Counted from the first letter of the stretch, positions 1 through 7,519 are shown. The stretch is 8,837 nt of DNA from an uncultured Mycoplasmatota bacterium (GCA_946491675.1 CAMLYN010000041.1:1-8837), one strand, 5' to 3'. Notes: a model not told the origin generated them from the letters alone. Translations and numbers: made by a program.

Positions 1-210
1 TACTCTCTCTTAGTTTAATGATATCATGTTTTACTTATTTAGTACATATTTTTATGACTGTAACCAAAATATTCCTTTTGATTTACATTAATCCTATCAT
101 AATTTACTAATAAATATACTATTAATAATCTAATGTTCTATTTTTTTAACAATTAAAGATTCAAGAAAAACTACACAAAATTGCATTCATTTCTTTGTAT
201 TGTTGTCTAA

Positions 211-305
211 TTATCTAATATAACTTTTGTTTGGGAAATCTTCATCAATAGCTATAATTTTAACTGACTCCACTATTTAGCAATTTTTTCTTTTTCTGCA
301 TGCTC
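211..305 (-). pseudogene. Possible remnant of a decayed coding sequence
   Basis: On the minus strand, codons at 305-276 read EHAEKEKIAK before a TAG stop at 275-273. In a different frame, 273-214 reads VESVKIIAIDEDFPNKSYIR before a TAA at 213-211. The two segments abut, have protein-like composition (charged helix, then a strand-like KIIAI run) and differ only by frame. This could be a frameshifted, degraded gene end. No family is recognised, the pieces are very short, and chance is a serious alternative in such AT-rich DNA. Confidence 0.2.
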
Positions 306-359
306 TAAATCTTTATTGTTTTAATATATTAATTTAATTTTTATCCGTCGATTTTGCTA

Positions 360-415
360 GATAGTTTATCCTATAAATTGTAACGCCACATTTTTAGTAG
401 GATAATTTTTCTATC
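360..415. repeat. Imperfect inverted repeat / stem-loop
   Basis: Arms TTATCCTA (366-373) and TAGGATAA (398-405) are exact inverted repeats of 8 bp. GATAG (360-364) and CTATC (411-415) extend the stem after an asymmetric internal loop. The apical loop is 24 nt and contains TGTAACGCCACA, one of the few GC-containing stretches in the region. It lies about 40 bp beyond the operon terminator. It could be a structured RNA, a secondary terminator (TTTTT follows on the plus strand at 416-420) or a remnant of a mobile element end. Confidence 0.35.
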
Positions 416-451
416 TTTTTGTAAATTAATTTTATTTTAATTTTTGTATGT

Positions 452-488
452 AAAAACCTTATTTCTATTTTATCAAAGAAATAAGGTT
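452..488 (-). terminator. Rho-independent terminator of the operon
   Basis: Reading the minus strand, an 11-bp perfect stem is formed by AACCTTATTTC (488-478) and GAAATAAGGTT (465-455), with a 12-nt loop. The T run continues through 454-452. It starts 27 bp after the stop codon of the kinase-isomerase gene, the expected place for the end of this transcription unit. There is no U tract on the plus-strand side, so it looks unidirectional. The stem is AT-rich, so strength is uncertain. Confidence 0.75.
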
Positions 489-515
489 CAAAACGTCTTA
501 GTCAAAATTTTCTAG

Positions 516-2480
516 TTAAAGTTCGCCTTTATAAAAATAAATTTTTAAGGCTTTTTCTGTGTAGTTTGGTTTAGATAAATCTATGTTTAATAATTTACCA
601 ATATTATAAATAAGATATTGCATAGCTATTAGTAAATCGTATTCCCCTAATAAACCATCATATTTACTTTCAATTATTATGTTTTTATCATCTCTCAAAT
701 AGTCAAGCAATACCTTTTCATATTTTGTTGTGGTTTTTGTTTTTAAATATATGTTAGTTTTTAATGATAGGTTTTCATAATTTACAAATCTTCCGTGAGA
801 AAAATTTTTCTTTTCATGAATTAAAATATTAAATATTCCAGATTCAATCAAGGTACTTTCTATATATTTACTTGCGGTTATTGTATAATCACCTGTAAAA
901 ACATTTAAAACTTTTCCTTTAGTTAATATTTTTCTTAGTTCCTTTTTATTATTATAAAAATAATTATTAAAGTAGTTATTCCAGTAATCTAAACTGTCTT
1001 TTATAAATTTATCAATGCTCATCAATTTTTGACTGTCAAAATACAGTTTCAAAAATAAACTGGCGGGTGAAAGCGTTCCCTCAAAAGAAAGAAACCCTCT
1101 CTCTTTTGACTTATTATTTCGTGTTCTATAAGTAATAATATTTTCTTTAGGAATATTTGTTTTGGCAGATACTTTATCTGGTTGACCTTTTGTAATAATT
1201 ATTTTATTTTTATTGTTAATTTCTTTAGTCCCCTCTAGCAAATCATTTGTGGTTCCCGAATAAGAAAGCAAAAAGACTTTATCTACTTTGTTATTATTAC
1301 GTGACAAAATGTCCCTCGGTAATATGCTAAATGCATTTGTTCCGTAAATATGATTAATTACCCTACTTGCAAAAATACTTGCTGGGAAGGACCCGCCCGT
1401 GCCTACAAATAATACTGAATTAAGACCTAAAAAGTCAATTTGCTTTAGCTTGTCATATGCATTGCTTTGAATAGCATTCAATACTCTTGGCTTTAAATTG
1501 TTAACATTTAAACTGCACCTTGTAACTTGCTTTCTAATTGCAATTTCAAAATTTTTACAGGTACAATAATTATTTATTTTTTTTATTTTATAAAGAGGAG
1601 TGATATGGCTTCTTGCGCCAAATGATTTTACAACTTGTTTTGTTAATTTAGTGGCTTTTTTGAATGTATTTTCAATAAAACCATCATTTATTACGAATTT
1701 GTTTTTTATATATTCAACAATAAAGACGGAGAAAAATGCATCTCCAGCTCCAGTCGAATCTTTTTCCTTGGCTGGTGATTCTAAATTTTTGGTTATTTTA
1801 AGGTCTTTATAAACAAAGTCAGAGCCTTTTTTTCCACGAGTTACTATTATTAAATTGGGTTTTAACATTTTATAAATATCTTTTAAATCTTTTAAATTAA
1901 ATCTTTTTTTTAAATATTTTTCTACTCGTTCATTTAGATTAATTATATCGAATTTATTTAATAATTTATTTATAATTTCTTTGTTGCTATAATTATCCAA
2001 TTCAGAATATTGTCCCAAATCTAACATTTTTCTATTTTGGGTATTATCAATAATCTTTTGATTCATGATATTTAGATTATCAAAGATTAAGATATCCTCC
2101 TGTTTTATATTTCTTATTATTTTATCTGGATCAATTTTGCTTGGTTCATACCATTTTTTTTCATTACATATGGGGCACCTTTTTTTGGAATCAAATTTCC
2201 AATCTCCATCGCTTTCAAAATATGATACATGAAAACATCGCGTATCTAGATTTTTTATTTTTTTTATATTTTCTGTATTTACTCCAATATCGTTTAAACT
2301 TTTTATGGCAATATTTCCTGCCATATCATCTCCACACACACCATATACTGCTGTATTAAATTTCATTTTGGCAATATTTGCAATTATATTATGAGATGTC
2401 ATGCCACCATTTATTCCAATTAGTTTCCCATTTTTATAATAATAATCTGTAACTAAATCTCCTATACTTATTATTTTCAT
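516..2480 (-). CDS. PfkB-family sugar/nucleoside kinase fused to SIS-domain phosphosugar isomerase-like protein
   Basis: The predicted 654-aa cytosolic protein has two parts. Residues 1-300 are a ribokinase-like PfkB kinase: substrate-side glycines GINGGMTSHN (22-31), the VYGVCGDDMAG segment (45-55), and the C-terminal anion-hole motif DSTGAGDAF (241-249) with catalytic Asp247. Residues about 340-654 resemble SIS phosphosugar-binding domains: GTGGSFPAS (360-368), SYSGTTNDLL (406-415), and a second SIS-like half from about 520 with FSHGRF (560-565). By family knowledge the kinase would phosphorylate a sugar or nucleoside with ATP, and the SIS part would bind or isomerise a sugar phosphate. Substrate is unknown. 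Cysteines C82, C102, C105, C306, C308 and C322 are notable, with a CPIC pair near the kinase lid. The start is firm: AGAGGTG lies 5 nt upstream and MKIISIGD is the usual first PfkB strand. It is the last gene of the operon, 19 bp after the HAD-PRTase gene. Confidence 0.85.
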   Translation of the reverse strand: MKIISIGDLVTDYYYKNGKLIGINGGMTSHNIIANIAKMKFNTAVYGVCGDDMAGNIAIKSLNDIGVNTENIKKIKNLDTRCFHVSYFESDGDWKFDSKKRCPICNEKKWYEPSKIDPDKIIRNIKQEDILIFDNLNIMNQKIIDNTQNRKMLDLGQYSELDNYSNKEIINKLLNKFDIINLNERVEKYLKKRFNLKDLKDIYKMLKPNLIIVTRGKKGSDFVYKDLKITKNLESPAKEKDSTGAGDAFFSVFIVEYIKNKFVINDGFIENTFKKATKLTKQVVKSFGARSHITPLYKIKKINNYCTCKNFEIAIRKQVTRCSLNVNNLKPRVLNAIQSNAYDKLKQIDFLGLNSVLFVGTGGSFPASIFASRVINHIYGTNAFSILPRDILSRNNNKVDKVFLLSYSGTTNDLLEGTKEINNKNKIIITKGQPDKVSAKTNIPKENIITYRTRNNKSKERGFLSFEGTLSPASLFLKLYFDSQKLMSIDKFIKDSLDYWNNYFNNYFYNNKKELRKILTKGKVLNVFTGDYTITASKYIESTLIESGIFNILIHEKKNFSHGRFVNYENLSLKTNIYLKTKTTTKYEKVLLDYLRDDKNIIIESKYDGLLGEYDLLIAMQYLIYNIGKLLNIDLSKPNYTEKALKIYFYKGEL

Positions 2481-2499
2481 TCTTTCACCTCTTTTATGA

Positions 2500-4821
2500 T
2501 TAATGTCTTGCTAATGTTTTTATTTTTGCAACTTCACTCTTTGTTTTATAGTCGTGATTTTTGTATAAACATTCTAATATTTTTTGACGATTTTTATCAA
2601 AGACTCCTAATGAATCTTTATATAAGTCTTTAGGATTTTCATCCCGCCAAGTATATGGACTTTGAAAACATAGTCCATATATATAATTGAAAAAATATTT
2701 ATAGTCAACTGCCCCATGGTTTTCTAGAAACATTTGATCAACTCTATTCACACTTGGATATCTTACGATTACAATACTATTAACATCAATTCCGATATCA
2801 TAAAATGTATTTAATGCTAGTTGCATTGTTTTTGCAGTTAATAAATTATCATCAGCAATTATATATTTTTTTTCTCGACTTAATCCATAATTTTGTATTC
2901 CTCCATAATTGTTAATGTCAAAATTTCTGATTTCCACTGAATGCTTATTTTTATAACTACTTATATCTTTACAAAATTTTAAAATGCCTATATTTTCATT
3001 TTCCTTATTAAGTAGCTTTTGAATAACAGGTAATTCAATTCCTCCGTATGATAGTCCACATATAGCTAAATCATCTGGTTTTTTTATTTTTTTGTTAGCC
3101 AAATCCATGGTTATATAATTTTCAGCAAAATTATCTATTTCTCTGTATACTCTAAATTCTTTTGAGTAATCTTTTATGTTGCTTTCTAAAGAAACTTGGA
3201 ATTTGTGATTTCTTAAACAATCTAAAATTTCAAATAATATCATAAATATTTTTTCTTTATTTAATATGAAATTTTTGTTAAAACTTAGTTCTTCCATCAT
3301 TTTATCTACATTTAATAAATTGTTGTAATATTTATATAATAATTCATCTTTATCTAGCGTTTCTAAATTTACTAATATGCTTTTATTACAATAATTATAA
3401 TAAATTATCTGGTTTATGCATATTAAATTCACATTTCTAATATTATCCAGTATTCCTAATATTAATTTTTTATTTTGAATATTATTTAAATTATCTGTCT
3501 GTGAAATAGCATTTATTGCTAATATAAAAAATTCCATATAATTATCAAACCATTGTAAAACAATGTCTTTAGTTAATGTTTCTTGATTTATATTTATATC
3601 ACTTTGGCGATTTGCTAAAAAATAATAGTATGTTTTTGAGCCCCTAAGCAAATAGTTATTGTCATCCCTTAAAGAATACAATAAAATTTTATTTTCTTGT
3701 CTATTCCATAATTTTTTTAATGGATTATCATCATCGATTAACTCAAAGTCATACATAGGAATGGTGATACTTCCTGTACTTTGATCATATAAATCATTAA
3801 TACCATCATACGAATCATAAATATTATTTATGATATCATCATATCTTTTTAATTGTTCCTTTTTCCCAATGTTAATCTTTTTCTCAACATTTGCATATTT
3901 TTTCTTATAATCTTTTTCAATTACACTTTCTAAGCAGATTGTTGGTAATAATTTGGCCTGATTTAACAGTTCAATTGTCGCATCAGTTCCTGTTAATATT
4001 TGATTATTATTCTTTATTACGGGAAAGCATGCATCATTTCTTTTGCTAGTCTTATATACACTGAATCCTTGTGGGCAATTAAGTAGAGTATAGTCATTAC
4101 CATTTTCGTTACCACAATCTCCTATCCTAAGCATCGAATTTTGTGGAATGCCAATTATCTTTTCTACTTTTTCTACCGCATATTTCTTTATTGTAGTTCC
4201 AATTTGAAGAATATAATTACCTTTATATATGCCTTCTGTTATATTTAAATCATTGTATTGCTGCACATCTATTAGCATTTCTATATTATTTTTTACTGTT
4301 TGTCGTTCTTTTAAGTCATCAACTTTAATTCTAATGTTAAATATTTGATTGGTTTTACTATCATACGAATATGTTATTAAACTATTTTTACCGCATAATA
4401 AATTCTTATATTGATTTAATAATTTATTTAGACTTTCAAGCCCTTTTAAACTGGATTCTGAAACCAAATATTCACTAATATCAAATAATCTGTTTGAATT
4501 AGCACTTGTTTTAAAAAGGCGCGCTCCATCATTTATTAAAATATATAACCTTGACATCTGATTTATACTAATATTATACTTTTCAATCATTATAGGAACT
4601 ACATCATTTACAAAATCTTTTAGCCCAGTTTCTCCTCGACCCGTTATAAAAACTATAGGTATTTTTCTATCTAATAATTCTATTAATTTTTTGATAACTC
4701 TTTCATCAATTTCTTTTGAATTATTTTTGGTCAAAGTTCCATCAATATCTAAACATATAGCCGTATACTTTTGTCCTAAAGATTTATGATAATTTTTTAA
4801 TAATGTTTTATCTATTTCCAT
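2500..4821 (-). CDS. HAD-superfamily phosphatase fused to a phosphoribosyltransferase
   Basis: The predicted 773-aa soluble protein is counted from the second ATG. Residues about 20-290 are a Cof/PMM-like HAD hydrolase: DIDGTLT with nucleophile Asp25 and Asp27, motif II FITGRG (58-63), a motif III lysine near 212-213, and motif IV GDCGNENGND (234-243). Residues about 300-540 are a helix-rich segment matching no family I recognise. The C-terminal part carries a type I PRTase signature: GGIELPVIQ (593-601) and the PRPP loop IIADDNLLTAKT (654-665), with the acidic pair Asp657-Asp658. The usual T-G-x-T of that loop is T-A-K-T here. Expected chemistry is PRPP-dependent ribosyl-phosphate transfer (or its reverse) coupled to dephosphorylation; substrates are unknown. 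It lies 53 bp after the WYL regulator gene and 19 bp before the PfkB-SIS gene. A first ATG at 4833 would add four residues but has no ribosome binding site of its own. Confidence 0.85.
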   Translation of the reverse strand: MEIDKTLLKNYHKSLGQKYTAICLDIDGTLTKNNSKEIDERVIKKLIELLDRKIPIVFITGRGETGLKDFVNDVVPIMIEKYNISINQMSRLYILINDGARLFKTSANSNRLFDISEYLVSESSLKGLESLNKLLNQYKNLLCGKNSLITYSYDSKTNQIFNIRIKVDDLKERQTVKNNIEMLIDVQQYNDLNITEGIYKGNYILQIGTTIKKYAVEKVEKIIGIPQNSMLRIGDCGNENGNDYTLLNCPQGFSVYKTSKRNDACFPVIKNNNQILTGTDATIELLNQAKLLPTICLESVIEKDYKKKYANVEKKINIGKKEQLKRYDDIINNIYDSYDGINDLYDQSTGSITIPMYDFELIDDDNPLKKLWNRQENKILLYSLRDDNNYLLRGSKTYYYFLANRQSDININQETLTKDIVLQWFDNYMEFFILAINAISQTDNLNNIQNKKLILGILDNIRNVNLICINQIIYYNYCNKSILVNLETLDKDELLYKYYNNLLNVDKMMEELSFNKNFILNKEKIFMILFEILDCLRNHKFQVSLESNIKDYSKEFRVYREIDNFAENYITMDLANKKIKKPDDLAICGLSYGGIELPVIQKLLNKENENIGILKFCKDISSYKNKHSVEIRNFDINNYGGIQNYGLSREKKYIIADDNLLTAKTMQLALNTFYDIGIDVNSIVIVRYPSVNRVDQMFLENHGAVDYKYFFNYIYGLCFQSPYTWRDENPKDLYKDSLGVFDKNRQKILECLYKNHDYKTKSEVAKIKTLARH

Positions 4822-4825
4822 ATAT

Positions 4826-4831
4826 ACCTCC
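4826..4831 (-). promoter_or_regulatory. Ribosome binding site deciding the HAD-PRTase start
   Basis: GGAGGT sits 5 nt before the ATG at 4821-4819. The longer in-frame ATG at 4833-4831 overlaps this Shine-Dalgarno sequence and is itself preceded only by A/T-rich sequence. The downstream ATG is therefore the better start, giving 773 rather than 777 residues. Confidence 0.8.
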
Positions 4832-4874
4832 ATAATTAATTTTTCTTTTTAGCTTTTATATGAAATAATAAATA

Positions 4875-5480
4875 TTACCTAATATTATAATCAACTATTT
4901 CAGATAAAGAAAAATGTCTTATAGCACCCCTTAATTTACAAAATGCAGTTACATATATAATATTTTCAAATTGAAACACGCTAATTGGAATAATTTCTCT
5001 TTTTGTAATTTCACCGTTTGCTCCTAAATAACTTATAATAATTCTTTTTTTATTTTTTATACAATCATTAAGTACTTTCAATTTTTCATCATTTTCATGC
5101 ACAGTTAAATTTAAGGTTTTATATTCTGATATTACTTTATTTATATTATAAATTGAATGCAGTTTTCTATTTAATAGATTGTATTTTTTTTCTAAATCGG
5201 CATTACACATATTTGTAAGTTCTTCTTTAACTCTATCTAAAACCTCTAAATCATATTTATTAAAAAAATTTATATTAATAGAACTATTCTTATTTATAAA
5301 ATATCCTCCGCCTGGGCCCTTAAATGATTCAATTGGATATCCAGATAACTCCAATTGTTCTTTATAATATCTTACCATTCTTTCGGTAACTCCAAGTTCT
5401 TTACTTAATTCGTTAACTGAATAAACACGCCCGCTATTTAACAATTCTAACATTAGGAAACAATTAGTTATTTTACTCAT
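4875..5480 (-). CDS. Short HTH-WYL transcriptional regulator
   Basis: The predicted protein has 201 aa. Residues about 1-62 form a winged helix-turn-helix of the HTH_11/DeoR-like type found in YafY-class regulators: SVNELSKELGVTERMVRYYKE (21-41) is the HTH, and GPGGGYFI (55-62) is the typical wing. Residues about 132-200 form a WYL domain with IIISYLGANGE (147-157), IIPISVFQFENIIYVTAF (163-180) and the RHFSLSEI strand (188-195). The namesake W-Y-L is degenerate here, read as YVT. The C-terminal WCX extension of many WYL regulators is absent, so this is a compact form of about two-thirds the common length. WYL domains are known to sense small ligands or nucleic acid. Placement inside the operon suggests it responds to a pathway metabolite. 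GGAGG lies 9 nt before the ATG. The gene has its own candidate promoter and operator immediately upstream. Confidence 0.85.
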   Translation of the reverse strand: MSKITNCFLMLELLNSGRVYSVNELSKELGVTERMVRYYKEQLELSGYPIESFKGPGGGYFINKNSSININFFNKYDLEVLDRVKEELTNMCNADLEKKYNLLNRKLHSIYNINKVISEYKTLNLTVHENDEKLKVLNDCIKNKKRIIISYLGANGEITKREIIPISVFQFENIIYVTAFCKLRGAIRHFSLSEIVDYNIR

Positions 5481-5494
5481 AAAAATATTCCTCC

Positions 5495-5526
5495 ATATGT
5501 AATATTTACTAAATTATATCACATAT
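5495..5526. promoter_or_regulatory. Candidate operator: 32-bp inverted repeat at the regulator promoter
   Basis: Arms ATATGTAATA (5495-5504) and TATCACATAT (5517-5526) are inverted repeats matching at 9 of 10 positions around a 12-bp spacer. The arms are centred 22 bp apart, about two helical turns, as expected for a dimeric HTH protein. The repeat covers the -10 box (5513-5518) and the expected transcription start of the WYL gene, and abuts its Shine-Dalgarno sequence. That position suits autorepression. The AT-rich composition raises the chance of coincidence. Confidence 0.45.
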
Positions 5527-5541
5527 AGAGGAAATATTGTG
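5513..5541 (-). promoter_or_regulatory. Candidate internal promoter for regulator, HAD-PRTase and PfkB-SIS genes
   Basis: On the minus strand there is an extended -10 box, TGATATAAT (5521-5513). No TTGACA-like -35 is seen at 17 bp. In its place is CACAATATTTCCT (5541-5529), ending exactly 10 bp before the -10 hexamer. The same element and spacing recur at the acetate-kinase-family promoter. This arrangement resembles an activator site overlapping the -35 region. The promoter would drive the last three genes separately from the first three. Confidence 0.55.
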
Positions 5542-5544
5542 TCT

Positions 5545-6075
5545 TTATTCTTCTTTTAAATAATATTCTAAAATTGTTTGATCTCTTAATATGATGAATC
5601 TACTATGATAAACATTTTCGTATTTTGATTCTTGTATATTGTTCATAGATTTTTTTATTAATTCTAATGCTTTATTTGGTATAACCCAAATTAATTGAGC
5701 GCCTTCTTCTTTTTCTCTTTTAGTAAGATTCAATCTTTTTTTGTCTTCTGTAACACGCCCTACATATAAGTAAGATGTTTGTGTAAAATTATCAAGCGTT
5801 TTGTTTTCTATAATTGTTCCTAGTTCTTTTTCGATTGTTACTACACAACCGGTTTCCTCTAGAACTTCTCGTTTAAAAGCATCTTTTGGGTCTTCGTTTT
5901 CATCAATTCCACCACCAGGTAATTTATATTCATTCATATTACTTTTAAATAATAATGCAATTTTCCCGTCGTTTCTTTTTACAATACCCCTTGCACCTTT
6001 TCGCGTTCTTGGATTATTAAGCTTTACACTTTTTAATCCAAAATCTTCATCAGTTATAGTTTTAATACAATTCAT
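5545..6075 (-). CDS. Nudix hydrolase
   Basis: The predicted cytosolic protein has 176 aa and a complete Nudix box G-x5-E-x7-RE-V-x-EE-x-G: Gly55, Glu61, Arg69-Glu70, Glu73-Glu74, Gly76. The metal-binding glutamates are all present. It is preceded by the usual strand KLPGGGID (51-58). Nudix enzymes cleave a nucleoside diphosphate linked to another group using Mg2+; the substrate cannot be told from the motif. The ATG directly follows the TAA of the oxidoreductase gene (TAAATG), and its AAAGGAGG ribosome binding site lies within the last codons of that gene, so translation is probably coupled. In context it could hydrolyse a nucleotide-sugar or dinucleotide-type intermediate, or sanitise a by-product; this is inference. 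Confidence 0.9.
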   Translation of the reverse strand: MNCIKTITDEDFGLKSVKLNNPRTRKGARGIVKRNDGKIALLFKSNMNEYKLPGGGIDENEDPKDAFKREVLEETGCVVTIEKELGTIIENKTLDNFTQTSYLYVGRVTEDKKRLNLTKREKEEGAQLIWVIPNKALELIKKSMNNIQESKYENVYHSRFIILRDQTILEYYLKEE

Positions 6076-7506
6076 TTAATTTTCCTCCTTTGGTATCTTT
6101 ATTGTTTCAATTTTTTCCATATGATTGTATTTGTTATAGATTATTTTAGAACAGCTATATAATATTTCTATTGCAAGCTGTTCATTTTCTATATCTCCAA
6201 CGTTATCATCCTTATAGAAGTAATTGTCTAGAAATTCTTCTCTACTTTTTTCATTATATCCTATAAAATTATTATTTTGAATATTTTTATCATATAAATC
6301 TTTTAATTTTATTTTTTCATGTACTTTACCCCCTATTATATCTACATTTCTATATATATCGATATCAAAATGTTCTAATCCTCCTGGTTCTGTTTCCTCT
6401 TTTGAATTTGTTCTATCTTTTATTTCTTTTGATTGATAGCTTTGTATTTGTATTGTTAGTAGTGGCCCAACATTTATTGTTACTCTTTCATGTCTTACTC
6501 GTCCGTTTTTCTTATAATAATCTCTTGATTTAAACCATCCACGTCTCGAAAAACCATAATGTAGCAAATTTAGATTCGCTGTTGTTATTAATGACTTATT
6601 AAAATTGTAAAAATTTAATTGCCCATAAAAGTTTTTCTCACCATAGCGTTCAAAAATTGTAGTATCTAATACTTGATATACTTTTACATTTTTACTTTCT
6701 GGAAATATATTGAAATAGTCATTTTTATTGAATACATCTTTTTCGTCATTTGGTGTGAAGATATTTCCATAAATTTTTCCCGTTTTTATTTTTTTAATTT
6801 CATCTGTTAAATCATTTATTTTTATTAATTCACTTAACAGATCTATAAAATGGAATCCACTATGATACAACTTGCCATATCCATACTTATAAGGATGATT
6901 TTCTTTATTTAAATCATGTGGCATTTCCCAATTACCATCACAATGATATATATCTATATATGTTATTGGTATATTATATTTTATAACAATTTCTTTTAAG
7001 AGATCTTTTACATATTTATATCCTCTATGGTATAAGCGTTGACACATTATCTTACATTTGCAAGAGTTATTCCTATGTAGTTTTAGTAAATTATAATATT
7101 GGTTTCTTACTAAATTTATATTTTCTAATTTATCCATGCCTTTTACTACTGTTATAGGCTTGTCACTTAAAATATTAATATTGTTTTTTAAAGCAAATGT
7201 TAAATACATATTATGTCCTTTTGGTTCTGTAGATGAAATTATGTGAGTAATATTATTCTTATTACATATAAATTCGAGTTCTCTTTCATAGCGTAATGGT
7301 AATTCTAATGAATCCGCATATTCGTCTGGAAGCGTCCAAATAAATACATTTTTAAATCCTTCTTCTTCTAAATATTTTTTTGCCTCATCCCCATGACTTT
7401 TTAATTCTATTAGTATTTTAAAGTTAATATCATGTTCTTTTAAATATTTTAAATATATTCTTTTGGCATGTGGTCCTAAACCAATTAGAGCAACGTTTAT
7501 ATTCAA
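6076..7506 (-). CDS. Gfo/Idh/MocA-type NAD(P)-dependent oxidoreductase
   Basis: The predicted protein has 476 aa. The N-terminal Rossmann fold starts at once, with NVALIGLGPHAKR (4-16). Its later part includes SSTEPKGHN (91-99) and the family's E/D-K-P motif as ILSDKPITV (112-120), Lys116 being the family's usual catalytic lysine. KLYHSGFHFIDLL (212-224) matches the G-x-H-x-x-D region that supplies the catalytic histidine. The family oxidises or reduces hydroxyls of sugars, inositols and related polyols. At 476 aa it is longer than the common 330-400, with extra sequence in the C-terminal half (about 250-460). The start is TTG: no ATG precedes the first strand, and residue 3 onwards is already Rossmann sequence. 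GAAGGTG lies 5 nt upstream, overlapping the end of the acetate-kinase-family gene. The gaps to its neighbours are 4 and 0 bp, so it is tightly co-translated. Confidence 0.8.
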   Translation of the reverse strand: MNINVALIGLGPHAKRIYLKYLKEHDINFKILIELKSHGDEAKKYLEEEGFKNVFIWTLPDEYADSLELPLRYERELEFICNKNNITHIISSTEPKGHNMYLTFALKNNINILSDKPITVVKGMDKLENINLVRNQYYNLLKLHRNNSCKCKIMCQRLYHRGYKYVKDLLKEIVIKYNIPITYIDIYHCDGNWEMPHDLNKENHPYKYGYGKLYHSGFHFIDLLSELIKINDLTDEIKKIKTGKIYGNIFTPNDEKDVFNKNDYFNIFPESKNVKVYQVLDTTIFERYGEKNFYGQLNFYNFNKSLITTANLNLLHYGFSRRGWFKSRDYYKKNGRVRHERVTINVGPLLTIQIQSYQSKEIKDRTNSKEETEPGGLEHFDIDIYRNVDIIGGKVHEKIKLKDLYDKNIQNNNFIGYNEKSREEFLDNYFYKDDNVGDIENEQLAIEILYSCSKIIYNKYNHMEKIETIKIPKEEN

Positions 7507-7519
7507 TGTATCACCTTCT
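7504..7519 (-). promoter_or_regulatory. Ribosome binding site and TTG start of the oxidoreductase
   Basis: The minus strand reads AGAAGGTGATACATTG. The Shine-Dalgarno AGAAGGTG contains the last codons and the TGA stop start of the preceding gene, and TTG (7506-7504) follows 5 nt later. No in-frame ATG would leave the nucleotide-binding motif intact, so TTG is the best start. Confidence 0.75.

Larger units (their letters stand above)
1..451. other. AT-rich non-coding region downstream of the operon
   Basis: No open reading frame of credible length or with a ribosome binding site is visible on either strand. The region holds many short A/T runs and frequent stops in all frames. Two sub-features are listed separately: a short stretch that reads like decayed coding sequence (211-305, minus strand) and an imperfect stem-loop (360-415). 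Nothing else could be supported. Confidence 0.6.

Noticed and set aside
65..77. CAAAATATTCCTT on the plus strand, similar to the shared promoter element
   Set aside because: It lacks one T, no -10 box lies at the matching 10-bp distance, and no plus-strand gene follows. Probably chance in AT-rich DNA.
1600..2359. Plus-strand open frames of about 70 codons at 1600-1812 and 2141-2359
   Set aside because: They lie antisense to the PfkB-SIS gene, have no ribosome binding site, and have the low-complexity composition of a reverse-strand shadow.
4822..4874. Possible further copy of the shared element or a promoter before the HAD-PRTase gene
   Set aside because: Only a weak TTATTTC-TATA resemblance is present, without a clear -10 box. 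Read-through from the promoter at 5513-5541 is sufficient.
5179..6079. Plus-strand open frames at 5179-5367 and 5801-6079
   Set aside because: Both are antisense to clearly recognised genes (WYL regulator, Nudix) and show Ser/Phe/Leu-rich composition typical of shadows.
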